A DNA stretch of 64,000 nt from Brienomyrus brachyistius (GCF_023856365.1 NC_064534.1:8328536-8392535); one strand, 5' to 3'; positions 22,921 through 36,420 are shown, counted from the first letter of the stretch. The notes: generated from the letters alone by a model not told the origin. Numbers and translations are program-made.

Positions 22921-24004
22921 ACTCCACCTCTTGCAGGCTTCTTTTAATGTGTCTGTTTTATGAATGACATCAACAGGAATAATTTCTTTGCAGCACGATA
23001 CCCATTGTCATCTCCAGATTGCTGCTTCTTGTGTCCATCCAGAACTTTGCAAGGTCAAAATACTGTGATCTGCACACACCAACAAGTCCGTACTACAGCC
23101 AGAAGAGTTTTCTAAGTACACAAATAGATTGATTTGTCTCTTTAGAAACACCTTTAAAGGGATAGCAAAGAAGGTTCCAGCCCTAATCCTTCAGTGGTGT
23201 CCGCTACACTTCAAAGGGGCAGTTTTCTCTACCAGTTAGTCTCCTATCCAAATACTAACCAAGCCAAACGTTTCATGATGGAGTGTTTTCAGGGGAGTAC
23301 AGACATAAGCAAGACATCATGGCTGCTAGCCTACTAGTCTAGTTCATTAAACCCAGAACATTGCCATTGTCATGTCAGCCTACTATTATTTTCTGCTGTG
23401 ACATTGGCCACCATGGGGGACTTTAAGATGATCATGGAAACATGGGAGAAACGTTAGCAGAAGAAGGATCATCAGACAGTCAGTGCTTTCACTCTCCATC
23501 CTTTCCCATGGAGACTCGGGACTTAAATGTAAATATAAAGGCTGTTAGGAAGGAAGTGCAGCAATATCTAGGTCTGAGCTTTGCTGGGATTTGTGGGATA
23601 TCCTTTCATTCTCTGCCTAGCTGTTCCCCTCTCAGACCTCATGAAGAAGGGGACTCTAGAGAGGTGTGTTGAAACCGTGCTGCTGCAGACACCTGACTGA
23701 GAGGATGACAACTGAGTCAGTCCTGAGAGCCCGAGCCTCTTATTCTGCAGATAGACGTCTTTGACATTGAACGTGACATGATATTAGCCCAGGAGTTTGC
23801 TGGGCGGGAAGCTCACCGTGGCAAAAAGCTGGTATGTCACAGTGGAGACGGATGCCCTGGCTGTCAAGTGGGCTGTCATTGAACTCCACTATTACCTGAC
23901 CAGAAGATGACTCATGTTGGTGACTGAGCATGTGCCTCTTCAGTTGTCTTCTACCGGCTGTCCACAATATTTTGGGCAAATTTCATTCAGACTTTAGAGT
24001 TTGC
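22921..24004. other. Unassigned sequence, no gene seen
   Basis: Downstream of duplication unit 2. Short open frames at 23442-23672 (+) and 23740-23979 (-) show no motif I recognise, and no repeat was identified. Confidence 0.4.
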
Positions 24005-24320
24005 CTCTTCACTCCCGTATAAAGCATTATTCCCGTATAGATCATCACTCCCGTACAGAGCATTACTCCCGTAAAGAGCATTACTCCAGTACAGAGCATT
24101 ACTCCCGTATGGAGCATTACTCCAGTACAGAGCATTACTCCCGTACAGAGCATTACTCCAGTACAGAGCATTACTCCCGTACAGAGCATTACTCCCATAA
24201 AGAGCATTACTCCAGTACAGAGCATTACTCCCGTACGGAGCATTACTCCAGTACAGAGCATTACTCCCGTACAGAGCATTACTCCAGTACAGAGCATTAC
24301 TCCAATACAGAGCATTACTC
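24005..24320. repeat. 18-bp minisatellite
   Basis: About 17 tandem units of CATTACTCCAGTACAGAG and the variant CATTACTCCCGTACAGAG. The two variants alternate over much of the array. Both strands are open because 18 is divisible by three. Confidence 0.9.
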
Positions 24321-24576
24321 CTGTGCTTTCAGCCTTGCACTGGCTGCTGGTGAAATATATAATTGAATTTAAAGTTGTATTGTTTGTTTTAACAGCTCTT
24401 CATGACATGGCTCTGACCTCATTATTCCCCATTTTAATGTTTGATCCCTATGATCCTCTGACCAGATTCTTTTTACATGTTTTATTTCTCGCTTGAAGTT
24501 TAAAGGTGACCAGTCTTTGCTTTGTCTTTAACTCTTAACTTTATATTATATGTATTTCTGTTTATTCTCAGTTTCA

Positions 24577-24645
24577 CATTACTTTCAGTTTCACATTACT
24601 TTCAGTTTCACATTACTTTTCAGTTACACATTACTTTTAATTTCA
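24577..24645. repeat. Short tandem repeat, about 17 bp unit
   Basis: Four degenerate units of TTTCACATTACTTTCAG. Confidence 0.75.
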
Positions 24646-24666
24646 CGTTTTTTGTCACGTGCTGCC

Positions 24667-24954
24667 TGTCATGGCCATTATGTTTACCCTCCCCTCCTGT
24701 TTCCCCCCTGGCGTGGCCGCAACAAGCTAAGCCAAGGGTGGGTTTGCCTTACCCTTGGTTCCTGCCCCTCCTAGTAATTGCCCTCAGCTGTCTCCTGTCT
24801 TCTGCTCATCTCCTTTGTATTTAAGTACCTCGTAGTGGTATAGTCCTTAGATTCGTCATTGTTGCTTGTCCACGCTTCTCTTCCCTGTTTCTGCTAAATA
24901 AACGCCCCTGTGAGGGTTTTACACTGCAAAGCTGCAATCTGGGTTGTGCTTCTC
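24667..24954 (+). mobile_element. Probable solo LTR, 288 bp
   Basis: Starts TGTCATGG, has TATTTAAG then GTCATTGTTGC and CTAAATAAACGCCCC in the LTR-family order, and is flanked by CTGCC at 24662-24666 and 24955-24959. The 3' end reads CTTCTC rather than the usual CA, so it is diverged. Confidence 0.6.
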
Positions 24955-25119
24955 CTGCCTGGTGTTACTTTCATTACTTTTTCTCTGTTTTACTCATTTT
25001 AATGTTCTAATGCCTTGGCTGATTTTATTGTGCAGCACTTTGGTTAACACTTGATGTGTTTTAACTCTGCCATAAATAAAGGTGTCTTGACTCTAAAGTA
25101 GTTTTCTTGACACAAGGAC

Positions 25120-26425
25120 ACCAATTCCCATATTACCGGGGACCCCTATTCCCATATTACTGGGGACCCCTATTCCCATATCATTGGGGACCCCAGTTCC
25201 CATATCACCGAGGACCCCAATTCCCATATCATTGGGGACCCCAGTTCCGATATCACCGAGGACCCAAATTCCCATATCACCGAGGACCCCAGTTCCCATA
25301 CCACTGAGGACCCCAATTCCCATATCACCGAGAACCCCAATTCCCATATCATTGGGGACCCCAGTTCCCATATCACCGAGGACCCCAATTCCCATATCAT
25401 TGGGGACCCCAGTTCCCATATCACCGAGGACCCCAATTCCCATATCATTGGGGACCCCAGTTCCGATATCACCGAGGACCCAAATTCCCATATCACCGAG
25501 GACCCCAGTTCCCATACCACTGAGGACCCCAGTTCCCATATCACGAGAACCCCAATTCCCATATCATTGGGGACCCCAGTTCCCATATCACCGAGGACCC
25601 CAATTCCCATATCATTGGGGACCCCAGTTCCCATATCACCGAGGACCCCAATTCCCATATCATTGGGGACCCCAGTTCCCATATCACCGAGGACCCCAAT
25701 TCCCATACCACTGAGGACCCCAGTTCCCATATCACCGAGGACCCCAATTCCCATATCATTGGGGACCCCAGTTCCCATATAACCGAGGACCCCAGTTCCC
25801 ATATCACTGAGGACCCCAATTCCCATATCACTGAGGACACCAATTCCCATATCATTGGGGACCCCAGTTCCCATATCACCGAGGACCCCAATTCCCATAT
25901 CATTGGGGACCCCAGTTCCCATATCACCGAGGACCCCAATTCCCATATCATTGGGGACCCCAGTTCCCATATCACCGAGGACCCCAATTCCCATATCATT
26001 GGGGACCCCAGTTCCCATATCACCGAGGACCCCAATTCCCATATCATTGGGGACCCCAGTTCCAATATCACAGAGGACCCCAATTCCCATATCATTGGGG
26101 ACCCCAGTTCCCATATCACCGAGGACCCCAATTCCCATATCATTGGGGACCCCAGTTCCCATATCACCGAGGACCCCAATTCCCATATCATTGGGGACCC
26201 CAGTTCCCATATCACCGAGGACCCCAGTTCCCATATCACTGAGGATCCCAATTCCCATATCACTGAGGACACCAATTCCCATATCATTGGGGACCCCAGT
26301 TCCCATATCACTGAGGACCCCAATTCCCATATCATTGGGGACCCCAGTTCCCATATCACCGAGGACCCCAATTCCCATATCATTGGGGACCCCAGTTCCC
26401 ATATCACCAAAGACACCAATTCTCA
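25120..26425. repeat. 1.3-kb VNTR, 24-bp unit in 48-bp pairs
   Basis: Roughly 54 units alternate CCAATTCCCATATCATTGGG + GACC with CCAGTTCCCATATCACCGAG + GACC, so the higher-order period is 48 bases. Long ORFs on both strands (up to 419 codons) come from the multiple-of-three period. I do not call them genes. Confidence 0.95.
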
Positions 26426-29400
26426 TCACGACATTTCCCTGCAGGCCAATCCCTCATCTGCTCAGGTACAGCACCAATTTGGGTGTGGGCACATCAGTGT
26501 TTATGGTTTATCCCATTTGTACACACTTCGGACTGGACCCCCTCCTCAGCCAAGAGCATCGCTAAAGAAGGGAAGGTGTCACATTGATTCCTTGGGGCTG
26601 CTATCCATGCTGCTCTGGCTGATTGGCAAGTGGCTGCTCTTCAGCACCCTGGAGCACCAACGTTCTCTATTTATTCCAGATGGAACCTAGAGCAATTATA
26701 AGAGTTTGATGACCTGTTCTAGCCCTGTCCATATGGTCTCCTTCCAAATGTAATATTACATATTAATTTACTAACAAAAGAGAAAGTAAGACTAACTTAT
26801 TACTAACATTGTAAACAATTTTTGCATTGTTTCATGAAACACAGGTACCAAGGAAAATTAGTAATTTATCTCAGGACTCTTTTAAAAAAAATGTTTCAGA
26901 AAAAGAAAATTAACTGCATTTTTGATGGGGACCCCGGTTGTTTAGCTTTTTTAGATTTCGGGTTCAGTTATTCCACAAATTCCTTAAGGTATTTTTCTAT
27001 ACGCGTACGTAAAACTACATTTGCAATTCATTCAGTGCTAGTAATAAATTTTTCAGTAGGCTTGTGGTAATTCTGAAATATCAAAAGCTTTGGCTGCTGT
27101 TTTCCTTTTGACAGCTTGATGGCAGTGTTGAAATATGTATTGCAGAAAGCAAACCTATAAGAATATTTTACATTTCACTTACTGAATAAATTTCGATGGA
27201 GGCCACATTTTTTATTTTCATATATAAAATTTGATTTTTCAAACTGTTGAGTGACTTCTGAAGAATTGCAAGTGAACAAATTACTTGATTCATTCAACCG
27301 CAGTCCTTTCATAACAATGTATTCAGAACAGTTTAAAAGCTACTCTTTCTTTATAAGTATGTTACATCCTAGGGGAATGTTATTTTGTGCCACTGTATAC
27401 AGGTATATGGGTGGCATGACAGCAATTCTCACTTGTAACACAAGTAACACACTTGTTTCTTGCTTTGATTTTTTTTGGTTGCACGCCTTTATTGTACTGA
27501 CCTGGTTCTTGTATCTTGGTATTGAAAAGGCAAAACCTGTACTTTAATACGCTACGTGACTCTACTTGACATCTGATCTGACTGAAATGATTCACATATG
27601 CCAAATGCCATTTACGTTTTATAAGTAAAATTCTTCAACAGTGCCATATAATCCCGAAACAGCAAGATAACCTGAGTGCCATATTCAGAAAACTCTTTTT
27701 TAATACAGCGAAACAGACCAAAATTTGCAACAACCCCACAGTCTAAAAGCATGGAAAAATGGTAAGTGTATCATGTTAAAAGAAAGAGAGCAGCCATCGA
27801 AGAATGAATCTGCCACAGCTGATCACATCACTCAATGCACAAGATCTCTGGCTTAGAGGAGATCATTTAGCACCAGTCTGATGGATTCATGAAGAAAAAA
27901 AAAATCCTCTCAGCGTGTCCATCTCCCTCCAGATTATGTTCTTCTAATATCCTACAGACCGTCCCAGTCTTAACCTTGCTAAAACAACATTTAATTCCAT
28001 CCTCGATATCTTAATCGAGTAGTATTTGGGTGTCAAACAGCTCCTCAAGGAATAGTCATTCAGTGGCTAGTATTCGAAAGGCCTTCTGATTCTTTAACTG
28101 GCATCTGAACACTCAAGCACCATCATACCTGAGGGCTCCTTTTGTTAGCTTTTAATGCTGACTTGTGGAATAAACGCCTTTGACTATGCTGTGAACAACT
28201 GTCAGTGCCTGATATACGTGCTGAATATGGCTCAAAACTATTTAAACTGAACATGCTGATGAGGGGGGAAATCAATGTGCTAAACAGAGTAATAGGATTG
28301 GGTAGTGGCATCAAAAAAGGCCAATCCTGACTCTTTAATATCCTCACTCTGTGTTGCTGATAATGACAACTCGGCCAATCAGAGTGAAAAACCTGCTGTC
28401 ATTTACATTTGCCACTGAAATAGCAGAAATTACATTGTAAACTTCCAGCAGTCATTCATTTGCAAACTTCTTGAAGATGTGGTCACACTAGCACGATAAG
28501 ATATTTGCCTCTCATTCAGTTCCATTCTAGCTGCCCAACATGACAAGCAGAACATTCACTTCTGGTAGTGCGGAGAATTCGCGGGCCGTTTTTCGCTCAG
28601 AGTTAATTGAAATGGACTTTGACCCATCGGATTTGATTTGCTAAACCAATCTGGTGTGGCGTGGGCGTGACTGACCCCACACTTCACAGAAGTGCAATGG
28701 AATAATTGTAAAAAAACTCTCGGAGAAGAAGCAATTATGCTGCAACGACAAGAAATTAACAGCGCATTTAACCCTCCATACTGCTAGTGTGTACTTGCGT
28801 AGCGGTTATGTCAATCCCTGTTTATGACATCTAGCATACTTCTCATCTTATCTTGCCAAATGGTATTTTTAAGAACCACACTGTTCATTAGCTGAATGAA
28901 ATGACCACTATGTATCCAAACTACTGCCGTATACCACCTTATCCGGTCTCTCCCATTTTCGCTTGACTACATAAGAACACTGCATATTTTTTGCGGTATA
29001 GTGACCGTACCTTTTCATTTGGGTAAATCTCATCATGTTATTTGTCTCCATGTTGTTATGAAATGATTCAGGATGCGCAGCTGTGTCCCAATATTTGCTT
29101 TTTTTCTGTCTAAGCTTTGTTAACAAATCCTGTGCCACCACTGACCTGTTCTTCTGTATGAGTAGAAGTCTGTTATGATGTATAAGGAGAAGCGAAATCA
29201 GATACAAAGGCAGCCGAATGTGGAGGGCAAGTGCTTCAAAAAACGGCAGCCATTCTCCCTCTTAAGCCAAAAGCATGTGTAAAACAGAAGATTTATGTAC
29301 AGTTCCAGAAACATAAAATAAATAAAACCTTTTTTTTTAAAAGCCTCTTTAAATTCAGCCACTTGAACTTGCACCTTATTGCTTTGGACTCTCAGAAAGG

Positions 29401-30174
29401 AAGCTTCGTGCAGTGACTCACCAAGCACGCTTCTTTGCTACTTCTGCCTGCTGGTTTTCCTTCTTTCTCAGTGGCCTGCGATCTTGAGTCAGAACCTCAA
29501 ATGTTTGAATTGATTGAGGTCTGGAGGCTACAATGACAAACGAAGGCCAGTCGTTCGGTGTTCAGCCCATCGTTCTACATTACCCACAGTTACTATCATT
29601 AATCACGATGGATAGTCTGTTTTTAACCCAGTTTCACTCTCATTTTACTTCATCTTTTTGCAGGCTTCATCAAGCGAGGTTAGCAATCAGCACTGGAGGA
29701 CAGTGATTTTCATGCAGCACTGGAATACAGTGATATTCATGCAACCCACCTGCAGTCCCAGAAATGAAAAGTTTTAATTGGACTAAGTTACATAACTTTC
29801 GGAGTGAGGATACCCAGTGAGTTTCTTTACTGCTGATGGAATGCAACTTGCGTTGCCTGATTCTTTCATTTTCCTTTAGAAACTTATGCTGGCATTCTAT
29901 TCAGGGTGTCCTGCTTCTCTGTGATTTGATAAGAAGTTGGAAGATGGTTGGAGGAAGACAGGTGTTTGGATAACTTTGGTGCCAGTAACACTATTCAACC
30001 AAACACAAAACGTTCTCTATACTGAATAAGCGGTTGGCATATGGATGGATGGATGAAAAAAATACACTAATTTATTCTGGGTGGTTACAGTTTATATTTT
30101 TAATTTATATGGTAAAATATAATTTTCTTTCTATTATATCATATTTTGATTTGGATATATTGGATATATATATT
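26426..30174. other. No gene or clear repeat seen
   Basis: A+T-rich sequence with only short scattered frames. No splice-bounded exon with a recognisable domain was found on either strand. Confidence 0.4.
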
Positions 30175-30183
30175 GGATATATA

Positions 30184-30297
30184 ACCCCATCCTGGGTTGT
30201 TCCCTGCCTCGTGCCCATTGCTTCCGGGATAGGCTCCGGACCCCCCGCGACCCAATAGGATAAGCGGTTTGGAAAATGGATGGATGGATGGATGGAT
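30184..30297 (+). mobile_element. 5'-truncated SINE with 9-bp target duplication
   Basis: Starts at CCCCATCCTGGG and ends (GGAT)n. Flanking GGATATATA occurs at 30175-30183 and 30298-30306. Confidence 0.8.
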
Positions 30298-30504
30298 GGA
30301 TATATATTTGCACTAATGTTGAGTATGCTGGCATTTTTTACTTCTTTTATTATAGTAGTTGGCCTGCTCTTTAGCATTTTTGCAAGCAAATCGGATTTGA
30401 TCGCTACACGCGCCAAAAGACGGTCTTTGATGGCTGAATTTGTGCATCACTCTAACATTTACTTCGACCAATCTAAGTGAGAAGCATTTCTTCAGTTCAG
30501 TTTC

Positions 30505-30675
30505 GCCAACATTTACTTTAGTTAGCAGATGCCTTTGTCCATGGAGACTTACGGGTGAGACAAACAGCACATTACAAACGTGTGGCGGTCAGGAAGTCAG
30601 GAAGTGCAGCTAAGCTGAGCTTCTAATGAAGGTGCAAGTGTAAGCAGCACTGGAGCAGGAGCCACATAACACCTT
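30505..30675. repeat. Dispersed repeat, shared with 60.7 kb
   Basis: TTAGCAGATGCCTTTGTCCA and AGTGCAGCTAAGCTGAGCTT match 60672-60836. This is the kind of text seen in many fish SINE tails. Confidence 0.5.
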
Positions 30676-30856
30676 CCAAACAAAATTAAAATCTTCTAAG
30701 ATTAAATACTGAATCAGCTGAAAATGAAACATTAAGAGTTAACATTAACTTATACAATGGCACTATATTAATGCCATTGTACAACTTAAACCAAACACAT
30801 TCTGGCTTTTCCTAAGACTTTTAAAATATTTTATATTAATCCCACAAAAGTGCTTT

Positions 30857-31143
30857 TGTCACTTCGTGCATGTCTGACGCTTCAGTCTCCTCCCTAACGA
30901 GGCCTGATGAGCTGCACCTGGTTCCAGTAATCCCTCATTAATCCCATATTTACCTGCTTCCCAGTCCTCTGTTCCCCAGTTCGGTCATTGATGTTAAGCC
31001 TGTGCCCTTCCCGGTTTCACTCCACCCATTTCTTGATCCCCCAAGATCCAGTTTATTTCCATTGTCTGTTCTTTGAGTTCAATCAACCTCCTTTGGTTTT
31101 GCACAATGCCTGCCCTCGAGTTCTTCATTCCTTGCAACGTGCC
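30857..31143 (+). mobile_element. Diverged LTR of the 43.8-kb family
   Basis: Starts TGTCACTTCGTGC, has CCCATATTTACC then CCCCAGTTCGGTCATTGATG in the position and order of the family promoter region. The end is approximate and no target duplication was found. Confidence 0.45.
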
Positions 31144-31258
31144 ATTTTCATATATAATTATATGAAAATCAGTTATGTAAACATCCATTCTGGTTGGAGA
31201 TAACATTATACTTTCTTTAAAGAAACATGTAAAACATTGTACTGAATCTGGGTTAATG

Positions 31259-31516
31259 CAGGGCTGCCCAGTCCTGCTCCTGGAGAGATACCACCCTGCA
31301 GAGCTTAGGTACAGCCCTAATTTAACTCACCTGATACAGATAATCAAGTCCTTCAGTATCACCTCAGCATTAGAGTCGGCTATGTTGACGTTAAGCTGGT
31401 TCTCATACTTAGATATAACTGAAATGACTGATTATCTGTATGAGGTGTGTTAAATGAGGGCTGTACCTAAGCTCTGAAGGGTGGTAGCTCCCCAGGAGCA
31501 GGATTGGACAGCCCTG
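31259..31516. mobile_element. hAT-type MITE, 258 bp, 8-bp target duplication
   Basis: Terminal inverted repeats of about 65 bases begin CAGGGCTGCCCAGTCCTGCT and end with the complement (..CAGCCCTG). Flanks are GGTTAATG at 31251-31258 and 31517-31524. It is non-coding. Confidence 0.85.
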
Positions 31517-31524
31517 GGTTAATG

Positions 31525-32997
31525 GATCAAAAAAATATCCAATCTTCTTCCAAAGACTTTCATGTGTCTCCTTACCAATTTTTATTAATCCACTGCTGGA
31601 GACATAATGCAGCAATACTAATTACTGTGCTATCCAAGCCAGAGAACGTCGTATCTCAATCCCAGCTCTATCCAAAAATAGCCCAATTTTTTCACCCCCA
31701 GTTTTTTCCCCTCTCTTCTCTTAATCCTTTCTCTCCTGGCATTTTTCCCATTCAGACATTTGATAATGTCTGACCGGAAAGCTGCTTTAAATCTCGGCCT
31801 GTGATGCATTTATCAGGAAAACCATCTTGGCAATGATGCTATATAAAATTACCTCAAACCGAAATGTGTTTCACAGCTACCCAGTTTGGAAGCGCTCATA
31901 TCAAACTCGCAAAAAGTGCTCACAGTGTTCACAGTATGACAAGTGCACTCTACTCCGATTTTATTGGGGAGTTCGCAGATTTAGTACATTTGGGGTGAAA
32001 CTACAAACACTGGAATTCCCTCATCCTTTGTAGCTGGAGTCTTAAACAGCCTGATGAGAAGTGATGAGCTTGCAAGCCAGGTATGATAAACTGAGTACAT
32101 GAGGTGGTGGACAGCAACCATAAATACAATGCAGCAGATCCATTATTCAAAGGTGATAAAATGTATGTAGGTGCAGATACTGCTTAATCAAACATAAGCA
32201 ATCAGGGTACTAAGGTAATGGCAAGGGAATAATCATTACAATTTAACTAGTAAGTAATGACTGTGTGATTATTCAGCATGGGTAAAAATAGCAAGCCATA
32301 ACTTGTCATGGTAACTTGGGGGGGGGCATGTAGGGGTCCCCCAAATATTTAATTTGGCTTCATACATCCCCCCCCCAAAAATAGATTGCTGTATTTCAGT
32401 TATCTCCTACACCACTGGATAAAAGCATCAAACGTAACCCTTCATGCTCAGGGACCCACAGAACACACCCTGTAAGTGTTACGAGCTACAAGCAGTAGGA
32501 AAAGTCAAGCCATTGCGGTATGAACTACGGAAGTGTAAATTTCCCGGTGATAAAAAAACATATTAAATAAAGTATGCCGTTTTAGCACATTTACAATCTA
32601 AAAACTATATTTTTTTTTGTGTGGTAGTTCAAAAACGCTTAAAATAATAAATAAATAAGTACATAGATGCTTTAAAAATACTCAAAAACCATGTAGCACG
32701 CTGTTTTATCGTGATTCTAGGAGTCATCTACTTGGGGTAATTTAACGTAACACCGACTTCAGATCCATGGCCGATACCGTAGAGGGCTTGACTGCTACCT
32801 TAATATTCAGGATTCTGGGGAAAAAATGCCAACAAGAAAGTTGGCTCCCTTCTTTTAATTGCCATGAGAATTTGCACAGCAAGACTCAGAGCATCTTCAT
32901 CACTCCCTGTTGCCCCACTTAATAAAACTAAATGTCAGACTACAGGAACTCAGGCTTTTGTGGAGGGTAAAAAAAAACCCCACTCATAACAGGCGTA
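31525..32997. other. No gene seen; small G/C hairpin
   Basis: GGGGGGGCATGTA near 32322 is inverted as TACATCCCCCCC near 32366, a potential hairpin. Nothing else is assignable. Confidence 0.4.
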
Positions 32998-33285
32998 TGT
33001 CACACTGGGGAAAGAAGCGACTCAGGGGCAGGAGTAAAGTAAACAAAGGGGGACTATTGGGGTTAACAACACAGGACCATAAGGGGTCAAATGAAGGAGG
33101 CTAGCAAAAGGTAGGGCACAGGCAAGGGGAAGAATGACGTCAATGACCGGACTAACCAAGACAGGACAAATAGGTACCTTCATACATAGATTACTACGGG
33201 ACAACAAGCATCAGGTGTGGCCCATGAAGGCTGCGTGAGGGAGGAGGCAGGAGGATCAGGCGGACGTGGCGGGCAGGAGGCGACA
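32998..33285 (-). mobile_element. Solo LTR, 288 bp, diverged
   Basis: TGTCACACTGGG..GGCGACA on the + strand. Read on the minus strand it carries CTATTTGTCC then GTCCGGTCATTGACGTC, as in the other LTRs. The flanking five bases (GCGTA and GCCTT) do not match, so age or recombination has altered them. Confidence 0.6.
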
Positions 33286-33569
33286 GCCTTGAGATGTTGA
33301 GGCAAGAAACAGGATGTCGGAGTGTTATGTTAATTCATCATTTCACATTCCTTTGGGCTGAGAGACTGACAAGATATCACATGATGAGGTTTGTGGGATC
33401 TTGACCTCCTGTTTGGAGGAAATTGTGGATGAACAAGTGAAGAAGTGTCAGGGCTACGACTCCAGTTCTGGCTATGCAAAACCTGCAATTCAGAAAAACT
33501 GATTCAAGATGACTCTCAGAGAATAACTGTACCAATAGTAATGACAATAATAATAATCATCATCATCTA

Positions 33570-33860
33570 TTTCCCCTAGCAATTTGTCCTATGCAGAGTC
33601 ACAGGGGTCTGTAGCCTATCCCAGAAGCAACAGGTACAAGGCAGAGAATAACCCAGGATACGGCACTAACCTACTGCAGAATACACACACATTCACATCT
33701 ATGGACAATGTGGAAACTCCAGTTCTCCTTAGCATGCATGTGTTTGGGCTGTGTGGGGAAAGTGGAGAACGCAGCAGAATGACATGGGGAGAACATGCAA
33801 ACTCCACACATGTAGAGACCAGCTGGCAACTCAAACCCAGGTCTCTATACGCATGCACGC
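33570..33860 (-). repeat. Diverged SINE copy
   Basis: Minus-strand copy with GGAGAACATGCAAACTCCAC and TAGCCTATCCCAGAAGCAA recognisable. Confidence 0.65.
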
Positions 33861-33889
33861 ATGCACGCACATACGCAAGCAAGCACACA

Positions 33890-34090
33890 TACCATGACAC
33901 CCTTAACCCCCAACCAGCCATAACCTTAACCAAAAGTCCAAAAGTAACCAAACAAGGCTTTTGGCATTTTTCATTTATTATAGCATCCCCAGATTTTTTA
34001 TAAAACTGAAGTTATCCATATGGGAACCTGAGAAATGTCCCCAAAAGTAAGGAAGTTTTAGTTTTTACCACACTCAGGGGACATTTGAGG
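33890..34090. repeat. Diverged relative of the 18-kb MITE-like element
   Basis: CACCCTTAACCCCCAACC, then a TAACCAAACAA and TTTTGGCATTTTTCATTTATT order matching 18060-18150, and a late GGGGACATT. Confidence 0.45.
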
Positions 34091-34149
34091 GTCCTCAAAT
34101 ATGATCTATGCAACCCCACCCCACACACACACGCACACACAAAATTTTT

Positions 34150-36264
34150 GCATTTCTTACCACAGACTTGTATACTTGTATACTATATCTACCTTAATGT
34201 GATTAAGTCAAGCTCACTATTTTCAATGCACACCACTTACGAAAGAGACCAAATCACAGAATACTGTTGTGACATTTCTTCATTAAATCAGCTGATAAAT
34301 CACCCGTTCAGCCTAAAATCTTGTGGGACTGGTGATAATCAAGTCAATGCACTTAAAGATTCCACATGACTCAAGGGTAATGTGAGAATGATCACTGCAG
34401 AGTTAAAGGGACTTTGGAACCCAGAGTATGCATGGGCTGGTTTTCAGGCTTCTTGGTCAGACATTTATAGTCAAACATCAACACAATAAAAATGAAATGA
34501 AAAAACATTGTAGCCAAATTGTCTTATTAATGCTGGCGAGGAGAAGAAATTGATCGGAGCATCGGTGTGGGAAATCGATCTTCATCATCTGAGAACATCA
34601 CCATCTCTCTGCTCTGGCTTGTGAAACCTAAACTTTTTACAAAATATGTTTGGCATCATATTTGCATGCAGCCTTCCTGTAAGTTTGTATGGGTTGGTTG
34701 TATAGATGGTTAACATGGTTTAATAGGTTTTGAGGTCTATTAGATTGACAGGACATAGGAACTGGACAGCCAGGTTAAACCAAGGAAGCATGACCAGAGT
34801 ACATTCCAAAACAAGCAAAATTCACAACACTGGCCAGTCAAAGCACTGTTTCATTAACCAATGTTTGCAGGCACAGACTCATCAGTTATCCTGGAGATCA
34901 CCTGAACTCATCGACATTGCTCCCCTTTCCATAAAATGGATTGAAGCATGAGGAGCTCTTTAAATAAAACATTGCCTTTAGTGGAAACTTCTGTGGAAGG
35001 ACTCTCTCGAAGGGCTTCACGATGAGGTGCGTTTGTCATTTTGAGAAATCTTGTACATTTGTATGCAGGAGCATGATTTGTTGTACTCATACAGGCCCCA
35101 TATCCATTTTGGTTCAGTACTGTCCGACAGATATGGTCTGTTAAGACTCACTCATTTCAGTTTGCTGTCAACACCTCCATAATGCTCATGCCATGTCATC
35201 TAGCACTAAGAGGCTAATAAATGCAGAAATGAAACGGGTAATATTGAAAATTTATCTTCTAACCACTCCAGCCATCCCCACCAAATCACAAACTTGAGGC
35301 TTCAGTCGAAGCAGAACTCAAACATGTACGTGTCAGAAAGTGATTTCGCAACTGGTGTCGATTTTCTCTGTAATTTAAGAATGTGTGAACGTGTCCAACC
35401 GATTTCAGAGCATATCTGTCAGAAAACCAGTTTTTTTCTTATTCATAATATGAGTCAATTACCAAAGATAATTAGTTGTAGGTACGACCATGGCTAAATG
35501 CAAGCATTAGAAACTGTTATTTTACACAAAGATGAGAGTGAATACAATTAGAAAAAGACAAAGGTAAACTTGAATAAAATCAGCTTTAGCTGGTGGTGAA
35601 TTTTATATCTGATATCTTAAAGTCACATTCGTACACTGTGTGCATGTGAGTGTGTGAGCTGTGATGGACTGGCACCCTGTTTAGGGGTTACGCCGACCTT
35701 GTGATACTAAGATTCCCTTCATGACTGTCCAGGATGAATGGTTGGAAGTCCGTTGAACACACCGAAGGAGTTAAGCAGTTTTAAGCTCCATGACTGCATC
35801 AGCCTATTAGGCAACCTCACATCGCCCTATTCATCGACGTTTATGACAAACCGCCCAGCTGATTGACTCACACAAATTGCACACATGGGTGCTTTTTCAG
35901 CTCTCCTCCAAAAGCAAACAGGCAGTTCTCCAGGCTTTCTGAGTGCTGTCAAAATTGCACCAGGGACGTCCATTCCTTTATTCTGTGCTTCACTCAGTAC
36001 CGGCTCAGCTGTGCTGAACTTCGAAAACCAAGTGCAATAAATTAACCAGGAAGATCAGCCCTTGTTAGAGACGTCAGGGCATTTCATTGCAAATATGTGG
36101 CGCAATACAAAACAATGGACAATAACGTTCCTCATATTCATCATTCACGCCCCATTCATCATGCTCTCTCCTCTTGATTAAGCTGGGATGAGCATAACTG
36201 CATAGGTTCCCCTGAGTTTCTAGACAAAGTTGTGAGTGTAGTATATCTCTAGTTCCACTGGAGC
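34150..36264. other. No gene seen; old SINE fragment
   Basis: 35640-35760 resembles the SINE body (GTGATGGACTGGCACCCTG). The rest is unassigned and no exon is supported. Confidence 0.35.
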
Positions 36265-36420
36265 TGGGCTACCCAACCCTGCTCCTGGAGACCTGCCACT
36301 CTGCACAGCTTAAGCGCAGCCCTTACTTAACACGCAAGATACATATAATCAGGCCCTTCAGCAGCATCTCAGTACTAGAGTGATCTATGTTGAAGCTAAG
36401 CTGGCTCTAAAGCTGAGATA
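36265..36420. repeat. One arm of a hAT-MITE relative
   Basis: CCTGCTCCTGGAGACCTGCC and CAGCTTAAGCGCAGCCCTTA match the left arm of 31259-31516, but the right arm is missing. Confidence 0.55.

Noticed and set aside
24005..24320. CRISPR-like regular repeats
   Set aside because: Units are contiguous with no unique spacers, in a eukaryotic context; it is a minisatellite.
25170..26429. 419-codon and 292-codon minus-strand ORFs
   Set aside because: They are readings of a 24/48-bp tandem repeat whose period is a multiple of three; no non-repeat domain, and all frames behave alike.
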